Below, piece by piece: positions 11,501 to 22,800 of a stretch of DNA of 64,000 nt; position 1 is the first letter of the stretch, and each line of letters starts with the position of its first letter. The DNA is from Agelaius tricolor (taxonomy: Eukaryota > Chordata > Aves > Passeriformes > Icteridae): the NCBI GenBank assembly GCA_023055355.1, contig JALJCS010000001.1, forward strand, positions 23,869,881 through 23,933,880, in the 5' to 3' direction. Made by a program: the position numbers and the translations under genes. A model generated the notes under the pieces. That model ran no database searches. It saw nothing but the letters and a program-made list of their open reading frames with translations, and had not been told where the DNA came from.

Positions 11501-14500
11501 CTTCAGTGGCTTGTGCAACCAGCGTTTCTACTGATGGTTTTAGTAAGGGCTCTTTGAACTCCTCTGGCTCTGTGATCAGGCATTAAAGATGTAAGCCATA
11601 TTATGATTCATTTAAGATACTGTAGGCTGCACGTTTGTCACGGTGCAATGGGGCTTCATTAAAAGTGAATGTTGAGTTACTGTATCTCGGTTCATTTGGA
11701 AAAAAGAAATTCTTTGAATGTTACGTTTGGCATACTGATTTTTTTTTTAAAGCTTTTGTTTGCACTAAAATGTTGTGCTTTATATATATCTGGCCATATG
11801 GAAAGCCAGGACAATGTAAAATACACGTGTTTTTAAATCACTTATTGAGTGTTAAAGCTAAAGCTATGAGACTTGCTTGGTGCAACTTAATTGCTGTGAG
11901 CAATGCCAAAACTTTGAATGTAATCCTTGGGAATGCTTAAGATACTAATTATATTCCAACCAGTCAAGGTGCACTTGTTTTGAAACTAGTCTGAGCTGGT
12001 CCCTTCTGAGAACATGGTATTTCCAATGCCAAAGGTGGAAAACCAGATTAATTTCTACAAAAATGAGTTATCCTTCAAAACCAGGGACTGGCTTCAAAGC
12101 ATAGCACTTTATGACAAAAGGTACTTTCAGATTAACAAAGCAAGGCCCAAATATGCTAAACACAAGAGCAGGAAATGACTTAGGTTTGGTCCAGGTCTAG
12201 CTGCTGGCTGCTATATAGAATCCTAACTTGCTAATTGACTGTAGGTAAATTCTGGAGACTTTGTATGTAAGCCACAGTTACTGCTTTATGGACTCTCCCT
12301 TTGAGGCAATTATTCTATTAGTTATGGAGTTTCTGAGAGTTTTTTCATTGCCTTGCTTTACATTTCAGATACTTTTACAATTATTTTTTAAATGCATTTC
12401 AGAAAACTATGGTTATTGGACTAGCCGGTTCAATGGACCACCTAGGTTCAATAGCATATAAAAATATTTTCTATTTTAGAATGGTGAATCTTACTTGCAA
12501 ACATATTCCATTTATCTTTCTGAGTGATTTAATAGAATTAACTCCAAGTCATATCCAAGTTTTCCTATTAGCTCTCCTGCAGTATATTCCCTAGTGGATA
12601 AAACTATACTTGTATTCTTTTTGCCATTTATTCATCTTGGGAAAAAGCCTGTCAGCTATAATTTTGAATGAGGGCTTCCTCCTCCTATTATTAGCATTTG
12701 TTCTCCAGTCTAAATCTGAGAATAAATTCCATTCATATTGATACCCTTTCTAGTCATAATAAAAAGACTTCTTTTACAGCAATCTTCATTCATATCCAAA
12801 TCTTACCCAGTTCATTTCATAGCAGGAACTCAGAAATGTCCAAGTAAAACTATTCTGTCTCAAAAGTTCTGACTCAGGTGGTGCTTTATTCATAATGTCC
12901 CTTCTGTTTGTCCATTTTGTCTTGTCCTTATACAAGTATAGCTTAGCAGGTCTGTGTTGCTTTCAAGAACACAAATGGCTTTGGTATAATTTACTATTCC
13001 ACTGTGTTTCTGTATCCCTCTATCACCTTATTTCATGTTTTAGGCCTCCTTTTTTTGCTTAAATTCCTCCCATTTTTTGTTTGGTTTTATTTTTTTTTAA
13101 ACAACATCTACAACACCTCGGTTGTATTAGGAATGCTTCTCTTGTTAGTTTCATTGCCAGGCTGCTGTTTTTAATTAGTACTATGTTTAAAAAAAACCCA
13201 AAAACACCAACACCCAAATCCTTGTGTCCAACTATTCATTAATATGTTCATCTGTATTTCTGTATCCTTACTTATCTGATTTTTTTCCATTAATTTGTGC
13301 TAGCCAAATTAACTGTGAATATGATAGAATGTTATCCCATTTTCTGACATCATTTTTAGTTTAAATTCTTCCATCAGTTTTGACAGTGTTAGTTGGGCAA
13401 GATTACTTCTCCATTATTTCTGTAATAAAGCTCTGTCTCCAGAGGTGAGGGTATTTTTATTTTTTTCTGATACATTTCAGTGGCTGAATATCTTAAGATT
13501 ATTCTAACTTGGAAGTGAGAGCTAGTAATCTTTCAAACTTAATTCCTCTTTTTAGGGTACTTTAAGCTGAAGAATATGAGACTATAGTTAAATATATATA
13601 TTATATATTTAAATAACCTGGAGAATGATATAGTAATTCTTGATCTGTTCCAGTAATAATTTTGAATTGCCATTTGTTTAAATGGAACCTCCAGTCACCA
13701 TGTTTTCTTTGGCTTTTCTTAATTGTCTGCTGTATGTCAGATGCTCATCTCAGAGAAGCAGAGTTCTCCAAAACCTGTTTTTAGATTCATCATAGACCAG
13801 CCCTGTTTGCCTTCACACAATCTCCAGTCACAGAAACCTGTCTGTCTTCTGTATTGGTGGAAATCTCTTGTTCTGAGGTTCACTCTTCATTACCCCCTCT
13901 TACTGCCTATGTCCTTACCAATCACCCCTTAAGATACCTTTGGTTAAGTAGTCCTGTCTTTGGTGTGATGATTGATACTGGAGTCATGCAGCTTTACAAA
14001 TTACATCATGCAATTATGACCCAGGTTTTGTAAGTACTGTTTTGGGTAAGGAAGGCATGGTATCAAGCTGAACATTATAATGTTTAGGTAACTTTTATGG
14101 GTGAGTCATCAAAATAGTGGTGGTAATTGTTCAGAATTTGGTGGATATTGAACTGAATTTTTCATGTTATATGCTACATTTATATTCCAAGTTAAAGTCC
14201 TTGTCTGCTTTCATGCCACTGTATTTGGGTGTCCTACTTTTCAAGTGACCTCTACCTCTCTATTGCCTGTGCCCTTTAATGATGACCTATTTGTTTCTGT
14301 GCCTTCAAGCTTAGTTATTTTTTAAAATTTAAATAATTAATTAAGCCATATGTAGATAGGTAAAAGGTGTGACTGGTGATGAGCTGACATAAGAAACACA
14401 ATGAATGGAAAGAGAAGGCATGGGAGGAAGAAGTGTCATCAATAGAGCTGAAGGATTCAGTCTGAAGAAGCAAGGCTGCAGTGAAGCAAATGGCATTCCT

Positions 14501-17460
14501 TTCCATGCAATGTATCTCTGAAAGGATGCAGTGGGTTGAGGTTACAAACCATCTATTCATGCAAAAACCTTGGGATGGCTGTGGAATTAATTCCTTTAGT
14601 GCACTAGTTTAGTCCTTACATTCTTCATTATGAATCTATTGCTGCCTTACCTTCTTTTGGGGTACTAATTTATGATTGAACAAGAATTGGAGTGCATGTG
14701 ATGCAGACCTGAAAAAATGGCTGAATATCAGCAAATGACTTGATGTAGGAGAAACCTGGAGACAGAATGAATGACGGCGTTTTGTACCCTCTTATTTTCT
14801 CCCTCTCAATATCTAAGCATAGTTTTCAGTTCTTCAGAGTCTGTCATTTCAGGGCAATGTATTGGATCACTCCAAATGTCATTTGGTGTCTTTGCACACC
14901 TATGAGAGTGGTATTTGTTAAACAGCATGGTCACAGTTTGACAGCTGGTGTCAAAATACAGCCAAGTAGTTTGTTGTGTGATGAGTGCACATGACGTTCC
15001 CAGTAGCTGTTTTTACACCAACGTCTCTCAGTCTTCCAAAGATTTCTCTTCTTCCTTTTGACATTGGTCTTTCCTTTCTTGTGCTTATTTCCCCTTGCTC
15101 CTTCTAAAGCTGCTACAGGAAAGAAAATGTATTAATGTGATGGTGAAAGCTAAAGAAAGGCAGCAACTGATTGTGCATTGTACATAGGACTCTGGTTGAA
15201 GATGACAGCTCTGAGCAGGTGACCTTGAGGTAGAAGAATGTTGACGTACAAGGGTCTTTTGTATTCAGGCAGTAAGGCAGTGAGAAGAGGGGCAACCTCT
15301 TGGGGCAGAGACACCCAGTTCTGAAACACCATGTGATGCTCTTAAAACAGCATGAGTACCTGCCAGGAAAAAGCAGTAGTTCTTTACAAACATGGTCTGA
15401 GAAATTCTGTAGTACACCTGAAAGTGCTAACATTACAGCTGATGACTGCATTCAGACCTCTTAGTATTGAAGGTAACATTAAGTGCGTACTTCAATATGA
15501 CCTATAAAGCTACATCCAACCCTTGATTTTTTTTTGGAAACCATTTCTACCTGTGAACAAATATAGCAAATGTGTGTAGATATGGAGAAATCTAGTTACT
15601 GCAGGGTGCTTCATTATATAGATGATGTTAGTTCTTCCCTTTTTGTACTGTACCTGCTTAGTAATGCTATTGTCAATGCTCCCTTGAAACATCCTTTAGG
15701 GAAAGTAAGTTATGGTACCATCATGGAAAACTTATGTAGGATTCCTTGTGTTTCTTATGGTAACAGAATCCATTCAAAATCACTTGCCTTCCTTTCTCCG
15801 GTTCCTTCTTTGTATCGTATTGCCTGCTTCCTATTTGTGGTTTCTGTAGGACTGGGAGAGTAGTAATAATAACAACATACTGATCAGATGCTCGGCCTTG
15901 TAACCTCTGAAGCAAAGTTCCTTCCTGTTAAGCAAATGAGAATGCTGGTGGTGTTCCTCCATACAAGTTCTCACTTGGGCAACATTCTCCAAAGCCAGTG
16001 AAGCTGAGCAGGTTTGAATTCAGGGCAGAGTTTGGCCTTGAAGCATTTACTGAAGTTAGGAACCTTGAAATGTTGGCCTTTTGAATTTTCTAATGCTGGT
16101 GTCAGGAGTATGGGCTTACAGCTCCTGCAGAGCTCTCTGGCGTGAGGTGTTTGTGTCCATACTGTGGCTGTTGGGGTCCTTGCTGCATTCATGAAAAGTG
16201 CAGTTAATAATCTGGCTGATGGCCAAGGCACAGCCACGTGCAGGTTCCGTCTGGGCTGCACAAAGGATCTGCTGCACTCGTGCTAAGGTTTGTTTGCTTG
16301 GGCCCAACCCTTCCACTTTGGAAGTGATCTGAAACTTCACCTCACTTTTCTACAGGGGGTGTGCATGTAAACAAGGTTTGTAGGTGAGTCTTGGCTTTGG
16401 CAAAAGTTTGGAATTGGTTGATTAATTAAAAAAATAATATAACCAGATTCTAATTGAAAAACAATGCTAAGGTGGTGAGATTTTTTTTTTTAAGATAAGC
16501 AATCTGGCCAAGTTCTTTGAGAAGATTCGCTTAGTACACTGCCCTTGACCATTTTGATATAGTTGCTCAAAAAACCTAAAGCACTGTGAGAGGGATTTTT
16601 TGAGCTGGATGAAGCTAATAAAGAAGGATGTGCTACTAAATAAAGTCTTCAAATCCTTGTCTCTAAGGAGTTTTAACAAAGTTACTTAGGAATAAAATAG
16701 TAAAGTCCTTGGGAATTACCATAACTAGAAGAAAAAGGGTCTTAAAGAGATTTTTGTTGTTGTTTTAAAAGCATTACCATACATATATCTATCTGCATGC
16801 TAAAAATCTGCTTTCAATCAAAATGGTTTTTTTAATAAACCAGGTTTCTCTGAATTATCTGCAAAAATAATTAATTTTTTAGAATTAAATTGTTTTCAAT
16901 CAATTAATGAAGTGAATGGTGGAAATTGGAATAGTTTTCTATAACAAAAAAGGTTTGAACAAAGTTATTAATGCTTTTAGCTGAAGTAAACTGTAGAATA
17001 GCATTAATGAATTCTCAGTGCTATAACCTTTGACTTCAAATTAACATTTTTAGGTTACCCAAAACTTTTTAAAGTAGTTGAAGTCCATGTAATTTGTTTC
17101 CAGCAAGGCTGATAAGAACATATCTAAAAATACTTTAAATAGTATAGCTTGCCAGGGGATCAAATCTTGTATTTTTCAAGGTGACCTTGCATTTATTTTT
17201 CTGGGGAGCCCTCTGCACTTCCATTTACTTTTCTGGGGACCCCCTCCCACCCACCAAGCTTATAGTGATTTACAGCTTTAATATGAAGGAAATCAGCCAA
17301 ATTGTTAACATTAACGTTCATTTTAATAGGATAAAAACTTTGTTTTACTTCCCTGTAACCCCAAACAAACCCCAACTTTTAACCTAAAGCCAGCATCCTA
17401 GGCTAGGTCTCCAGACCTACGGGTTTCTGAAAAACACAACCTCCCCCCAAAAAAAGGAGC
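8587..17460 (+). other. probable BICRAL 5' intron, no gene recognised
   Basis: AT-rich sequence without recognisable coding exons. If BICRAL starts at the 8.2-kb promoter, this is its first intron; if only the 17.5-kb promoter is used, it is intergenic. Short open frames here are scattered, lack splice context and match nothing I know. An AT palindrome with 11-bp arms (about 13588-13612) and several homopolymer T runs are the only structures noted. Confidence 0.45.
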
Positions 17461-17464
17461 CGAA

Positions 17465-17848
17465 GTTTTTAAAGGGCCTGGCTTTAAACGCGGAGCGAGG
17501 ATCGCGCCGGGGCTGGGGACTCATCATGCCAGGGCGGCGGTGCGTGTGCCCGGGCGCCGGTCTGCGGCGTTGTGTCCCGGCGGAGCTGCGCGGCCGTGCC
17601 GTGCCGGGCCCGGCGGTGCGGTGCCGGTGCCGGTGGCGGCGGCGGTGCGGGCGCGGAGCGGAGCCGAGCGGAGCCGCGCTCTCCTCCCGCTCGCTTTCTC
17701 TTTCCCCCTCTCTCGCTCGCTCCCTCTCCCGCTCGCTCTCCCCCCTCCCTCCCTCGCTCTCTCGCTCTCCCTCTCTCTCTCCTACACTGCCAGCCCCTGA
17801 TGTGATGGCGAAGAAACCCCGTTGACAAGGCACTGCTTTTTCATGACG
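17465..17848 (+). promoter_or_regulatory. CpG island and probable alternative BICRAL first exon
   Basis: An isolated GC- and CpG-rich block starts at about 17465 and ends in a splice donor, ATGACG|GTGAGT, with the exon's last base at 17848. The transcription start is not evident and the 5' limit is that of the CpG block. The exon is non-coding for BICRAL: the main ATG lies 15 kb downstream, and this exon contains three upstream ATGs, an immediate ATG-TGA at 17800-17805, a six-codon ORF at 17805-17825 and an ATG at 17843 only two codons before the donor. The 3' half is a long CT-rich tract. Confidence 0.5.
17685..17790 (+). repeat. CT-rich homopyrimidine tract (CTCG/CTCC/CT repeats)
   Basis: About 100 bp of almost pure C and T with interspersed G, dominated by CTCGCTC and CTCTCC units, inside the CpG island. 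It lies in the predicted 5' UTR or core promoter of the alternative BICRAL start. Such tracts can form triplex DNA or bind poly-pyrimidine factors; neither is demonstrated here. Confidence 0.75.
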
Positions 17849-18272
17849 GTGAGTTTCCCTTTGAGTGTATTATAATTTTGTGATAAAAATTTCAAGGAAA
17901 AAAAAAACACACAACCTCCTTCCTCCCTTCCTTCGGGGAGGGAAAAGAGAGGGGGGAAATCTATCTCCAGACAGACAGAAAAGAAAGAGGAGCAAATTAA
18001 CAACCTGGAGTTGCCAAAACCAGGATATTAGGTTTCAGCCCAGAGAGCTATTGGCTCTGGGGCTATGTATATAAATATATATCTAGAGAGAGAGCGAGCG
18101 AGAGGGGAGACGAGGAGGAAGAAGAGGGATATTTTGTGGGTGGCTGTTGTTTGGGCAGATGTGGATTCACATGGAAATGAACTATATATATTAATTTTTT
18201 TTTTCCGCGAGGATGGTGGTGGTGGCTGCTGAGGGCACTTAAAAAAAAAGTTGTTTCTTAAAATAAAGGCGC

Positions 18273-18291
18273 GGGGGGGGGGGGGGGGGGG
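18273..18291 (+). repeat. uninterrupted run of 19 guanines
   Basis: A G19 homopolymer just after GGCGC, about 425 bp into the intron that follows the alternative first exon. It can form a G-quadruplex on the plus strand and is also a typical place for sequencing or assembly length errors. Confidence 0.85.
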
Positions 18292-18504
18292 TTGAAGGGA
18301 GAGATAAGGTTTCAGGTCCAGGCTGATAGCTGCAGCGAGGGGAGAGGTTTGGGGTGGGTTTTTTTTTTTTTTTTTCCTTGCTGATGCCATGCAAATTCAG
18401 GAGAGGAGGGAAGAAAAATCTCTTTTAATGACTCATTGATTGAGCCGGTTTAAAATTAGTTGTTGTTGTTGTCTTTTTTTTTTTTCCGCCCCCTTGATGG
18501 CCAT

Positions 18505-18620
18505 CAAGAGAGGGATGGAAAGAGGAGAGGAGGGAGAGAGAGTGTGTGTGTGTATGTGTGAGTGTGAGAGAGTGAGAGGGAGAGAGGGGGATAGAGAGAG
18601 TGTGTGAGGGAGAAAGAAAA
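18505..18620 (+). repeat. GA/GT-rich homopurine-type low-complexity tract
   Basis: About 115 bp of GAGAGG, GTGTGT and GAGAGA units. Its strand composition is opposite to that of the CT tract at 17685-17790. It lies in the first part of the intron after the 17.8-kb donor. Smaller poly-T and (TTG)n stretches precede it at 18359-18375 and 18463-18486. Confidence 0.8.
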
Positions 18621-19569
18621 ATAATCTTTTCAAATCTCCTCCCTCTTTTTTTTCCCCCCTCGTTTCTTTGCTTTTCTCTAAAGCTCTGTGGTCTGTGAAA
18701 CAGTCTTTTCTTCCTCCTCGTCGGGAAAATGGAGACACTTCGTCTCTCTCCTGGCTGTGCAGCTGGGAAGGATTTTTCTTTTCTTTTTTCCTTTTTCGCT
18801 CATGGCTTGATTTTTTTCTTTCCCCCTTCCACTCGCCACCACCCTAATCTTGTCTTTTCTTTGAGCTTGTGTCTCAGAGTTGTACCTGCTGGGGATTTAT
18901 TTTTCACTCATTTCCTCGTTTTCAGTGTCGCCACTAGATTTGATTTGATTTGTTTTGTTTTTTATTTGCAATTTCCTCCGAATCGCTCCGTGCCTCCTGC
19001 TTTTAACCGAGGAATGGAAACGGTGCCGCTTTTTGTGGGTGCGCGAAATGCTCGGGCGGTAGGTTTGGGCTAATGCGATTTTTTTTTTCGCCTTTTCGGG
19101 ATCAAGTTTTTCGATGTGCCTTTTATTTTATTTATTTATTTTTTTATTTTTCTTTTGGAGAGAGAAAATATTTAATTGTAACGCCTCTTTAAAACACAAT
19201 AAAGCGTCTCTTTCTGGAGTGACCCCTTTGGCTTCGCTGTAGAGTGGATGTGAACCCGATCCTTTGTGCTGCTGGGATTATTTTGCGTAAAAAGAAGCAA
19301 TATTTTGTAAATAGATTTTTTTACTTGTGGCTTAAGAGAGTAGTAGGTTGTGAAGGGGGTTTTCTAAAAGGGTCACTGTTCACATTTATTGAGTCATGGG
19401 CGGTATTCAGTATGTAAATTATATTTTGCTTTTTGGTATTTATTACAAAATTCAGTTACAGATGATGGCAGAAAACAGGTATAGAGACGTTAAAAGCCGG
19501 GCAAAATCGAACGACGTGTAGAGGGCACGCATATATTTCCTCAGAGCTGTTGTTAATCACTGTGGGGAG

Positions 19570-19890
19570 GAATGAGATGTGGAGGCCTCTGCCTTTCGCC
19601 ATTCCGTGCTCGCCGCTCCTCTCCTTCCCCGGGCTGGGCAGCGCGGGGTGGCCGAGGGACTGCCGGGCAGAGAGGAGAGCGGCTCCGGCGGCGGCCCCGG
19701 CCGTGCCCGGGCTCGGCGGGCAGGCAGCCCCGGCTGCGCGGGGGAGCGGGAAGATGGCGCTGCCTGGCTCCCTGCCAGCGTTTGTTGCGCAGTTTCACCC
19801 GCTCTCCTCCCCCACGGGCGCCATTTTAAGGTCCTTTCTGCTGTCGCCGCGCCGTGTGGGGCGGTGCCGTCGCGCCCAGCTCGGGCCATA
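19570..19890. promoter_or_regulatory. third small CpG island, candidate internal promoter
   Basis: A GC-rich, CpG-rich block, about 300 bp long, inside the long 5' intron of BICRAL. It has AAGATGGCGC at 19751-19760 and the reverse-oriented GGCGCCATTTTAAG near 19817-19830, both resembling YY1 sites. Open frames in the block are short and unrecognised. It could be an alternative promoter or an enhancer. Confidence 0.45.
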
Positions 19891-19899
19891 TTTCTGTGT

Positions 19900-22800
19900 C
19901 TTGTCTGGGAAGCATTTCTGCTTTGGGCTTTGGGAGCCGAGATCTCCCCGAAATCCTCAAAGCCTTGCTTCCCTCCCGTACCCCCCCACTCCTTTCCTAA
20001 TCCTTGGCCACCGTCTTGAGGTTAAACAGCCTTGGCTCGCACGGGCCCGTGCGCGCAGCTTCAATCCCGCCAACAGCCCTTACAAGCTTGTTTTCTTTAC
20101 CTCCGAAATACGTGTTTCTGGTCATTCAGCGTATAGGAATTAAAAAAATATTTGAAAGAACATTTTTTCTGATGGCCGAAAAATAAAACATGACATAAAA
20201 AAAAAAAATCCACCTTTAAAAGATGATCCGGTGTAGTGCATAGGGCAAGGTATTCTTCACTGAAGGGGTTTCAGTAGTGCTTGTGAAAATAAAAGCATAG
20301 GTAATTTTTTGGTGGGTCGGTTGCTTATTTTTGTTGCTGTTACTGTCTTAGTACTATTTTGGTGGGGGGAGGGACTAGCATATTTTCAAGTTTTTATTGC
20401 TCCTTTATGTCTAAGGGGAAGCTGCTTTTTCCAAATTACTTAATTTGACAGCTCCACCTTAATATATTTTTGAAGTTTTGTTTTGGTGCTGTTTTTAGGA
20501 AGAGCACTGCAAATACCTTTTTTCCCAAAACCACTTTTTTTTTTTCTTTTAACATTTCTGTATGATCTGCTCAGAGCTCATGAGGCTTCAGCTTAATTCC
20601 AACATCACCTGTACCTGGGAAGAGCAAAGTGTGCTGCCAAACCAGCTTATGCTGTGCCTGCTAAAGAGTGTGGAATGCTTGTGTAGTTCTTGGATTTCTG
20701 TTTTTTGACACATCAGAGGATGGCTTCCCCATTCTCATTGCTCATTCCTGATAGAAGTGGGAGATTTTTTAAAATTCAGGAATAATCTTATAAATTTTTA
20801 ATTATTTAAATGTTTAAAATTTTTTTTGCCTGCTGAAGGGGTTTAAACAACATTTCTGTGAAATACACTTATTGCTTGGAATATACAAAAAATTGTCTGG
20901 ATATAAACTGTCTTTTTATAAGACTTTCCTGGGGACTTGTTAGCATTTTAGCTTTGAGTAAAACACCAGTTATGAAACTTATTTACAGAGATTTTGAATG
21001 TAGAATGCAGTATTTGTTCACATATTTCAGGAATCTTACATCATTAAATTCACTGCTTCTTGAAGTGATTATTTTCATTAACAGGAATCTTGGGATTAAA
21101 GTGGTGAATTCTTTTTTTTTTAATGGTAGCATACTTTTAAGTAATAAAATTTCTCTCTTACGTCTGAATGTCTGGAAGACTGTGTGTGATTTTCTTCATT
21201 AATTGGTGAAAATAGTGAAGAAATGGCAGAAACAGGATAAAAATGACTGGTTTATATTCTCTCGGGGCCTAGTACTTGCCAAATTACTATATATAATCTG
21301 CACAGCGGCCTGCTTGCATTAAAGCACAGTATATTCTCATCTTGCATTGAGATCTGTGTTGGCTACTACTTCAATATTCCAGACCTGTTCTTTTTAGACG
21401 TGTTTTTGTCTCTCCAAGCTTTAAAGTTTGTGGCTGTTGTTGCAAGTAGCACTTTGCATTGGGTGTCACTTGTTTACACTTGTGGAGGAATGCAGAGCTC
21501 ACTCGCCATGTTGATACAGTAGCCTGGTTGTGCTTCCATTGATACACCTTGGCTTACTCACTGGTGTGATACCTGGGTGTTCAGGTCTGTGCTTTTTTGG
21601 GCATACTTGGAGTGCTTGTTTTGTGTGCAATACCTGTATCCTGAGCTTGAAAATGCTCTCACTAAATGTGTGGGCCCAGCTACAGAGATGGTTGTACTGT
21701 TGCTAAGTATTTACATCACTTTATGGATGTGCAGCTCCTTCGCATGTCCTTTTCCAGTACAGTTTATGTATTTATTTTAGTTCTACTGAGAGGAAAGCCC
21801 CAAAGTTGTGCTAGTATAAGCTGCATTTCCAGTTTCCTCCAAGGTCCCTTTCTCTATTAATGGAGTTTTCCAGCAGAGGAAAGCCCATGGCTAGAGCTGA
21901 AGAGCTCTGGGATGCCTGGGTGAGCTGCCTGCTGCCTTTCCAGAGTTTTGCTGGTATACTTCACATGGTTTCCAGAGAAGTTGTATCTGCACAACTGCAG
22001 TTGGGTTTCACACTGAGGCTCTAATGGTCAATGATTGTGCCTCTTCATGCTGCATTAGGCTTGTGGTAAATCTAATGGCTGCTGCTTTTTAGGGTAGTTG
22101 TAGCAGCCAGCATGAAAGTGTGTCATTGCTGTCTAAGTAGTGGCTACAGAGCAGGCATGAGAGCCTCTTTGATAATGTAGTCACTGTTCAGGGAGTTGGC
22201 AGAATTCCTTACAGTGGTTCTGCTGGAATAAGCTGCATCTGTACTTGAAAGGTTTTTTTATTGCCATATAGACATGGGGATTGTCTACAAAAACAAGTGT
22301 GTTTTCCTTTCTTATGGTAGAGGAAAAGCAGTGACAATAATAAACTGTTCTAACATTCATTGTGACCTGCCACTGTGTAATTTGAAAGAGGGAGCAGTTT
22401 TGGGAGTGCCCTTGTTACACCACCATAAATGTGTAAGCACTAATCTGAACTGAGGTTTTTTTCAGATCATCACATAGTTAAATGAATATGTGTGTCTTTT
22501 TTTTTCAAGTGTTAATTTGTTCCTGCTTTCATAGTTGAAAAAAACCCCAGCTACTCTGTCTGTAATATTTTGCTTTATTTGAGAATTCTTGAGGTTTTAG
22601 ACAAAATAATGATTACCATCATTAACTAGCACAGAGAGACTATCAAGTTTTTCTTTAAATTATTCCTTTCTTTTCTTGCACTAGTTTAAAAATGTTCTAG
22701 GGCTAAGGGAATCCTTACCAAAAGAAATAGAAAGCAGGTATAGTCACTGTAAAAACCTAACACAGTAACCTTTTTCTCATTGAAGGTATTGAGAAATACC

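Noticed and set aside
13588..13612. AT-only palindrome with 11-bp arms
   Set aside because: Low-complexity TA alternation readily yields such palindromes. No further context.
17417..17833. 138-codon minus-strand open frame rich in E, R, G and S
   Set aside because: It is a translation of the CT-rich low-complexity tract on the opposite strand.
19550..20143. 197-codon open frame over the third CpG island
   Set aside because: Composition is that of translated GC-rich DNA followed by unrelated sequence. No family recognised and no splice or initiation evidence.
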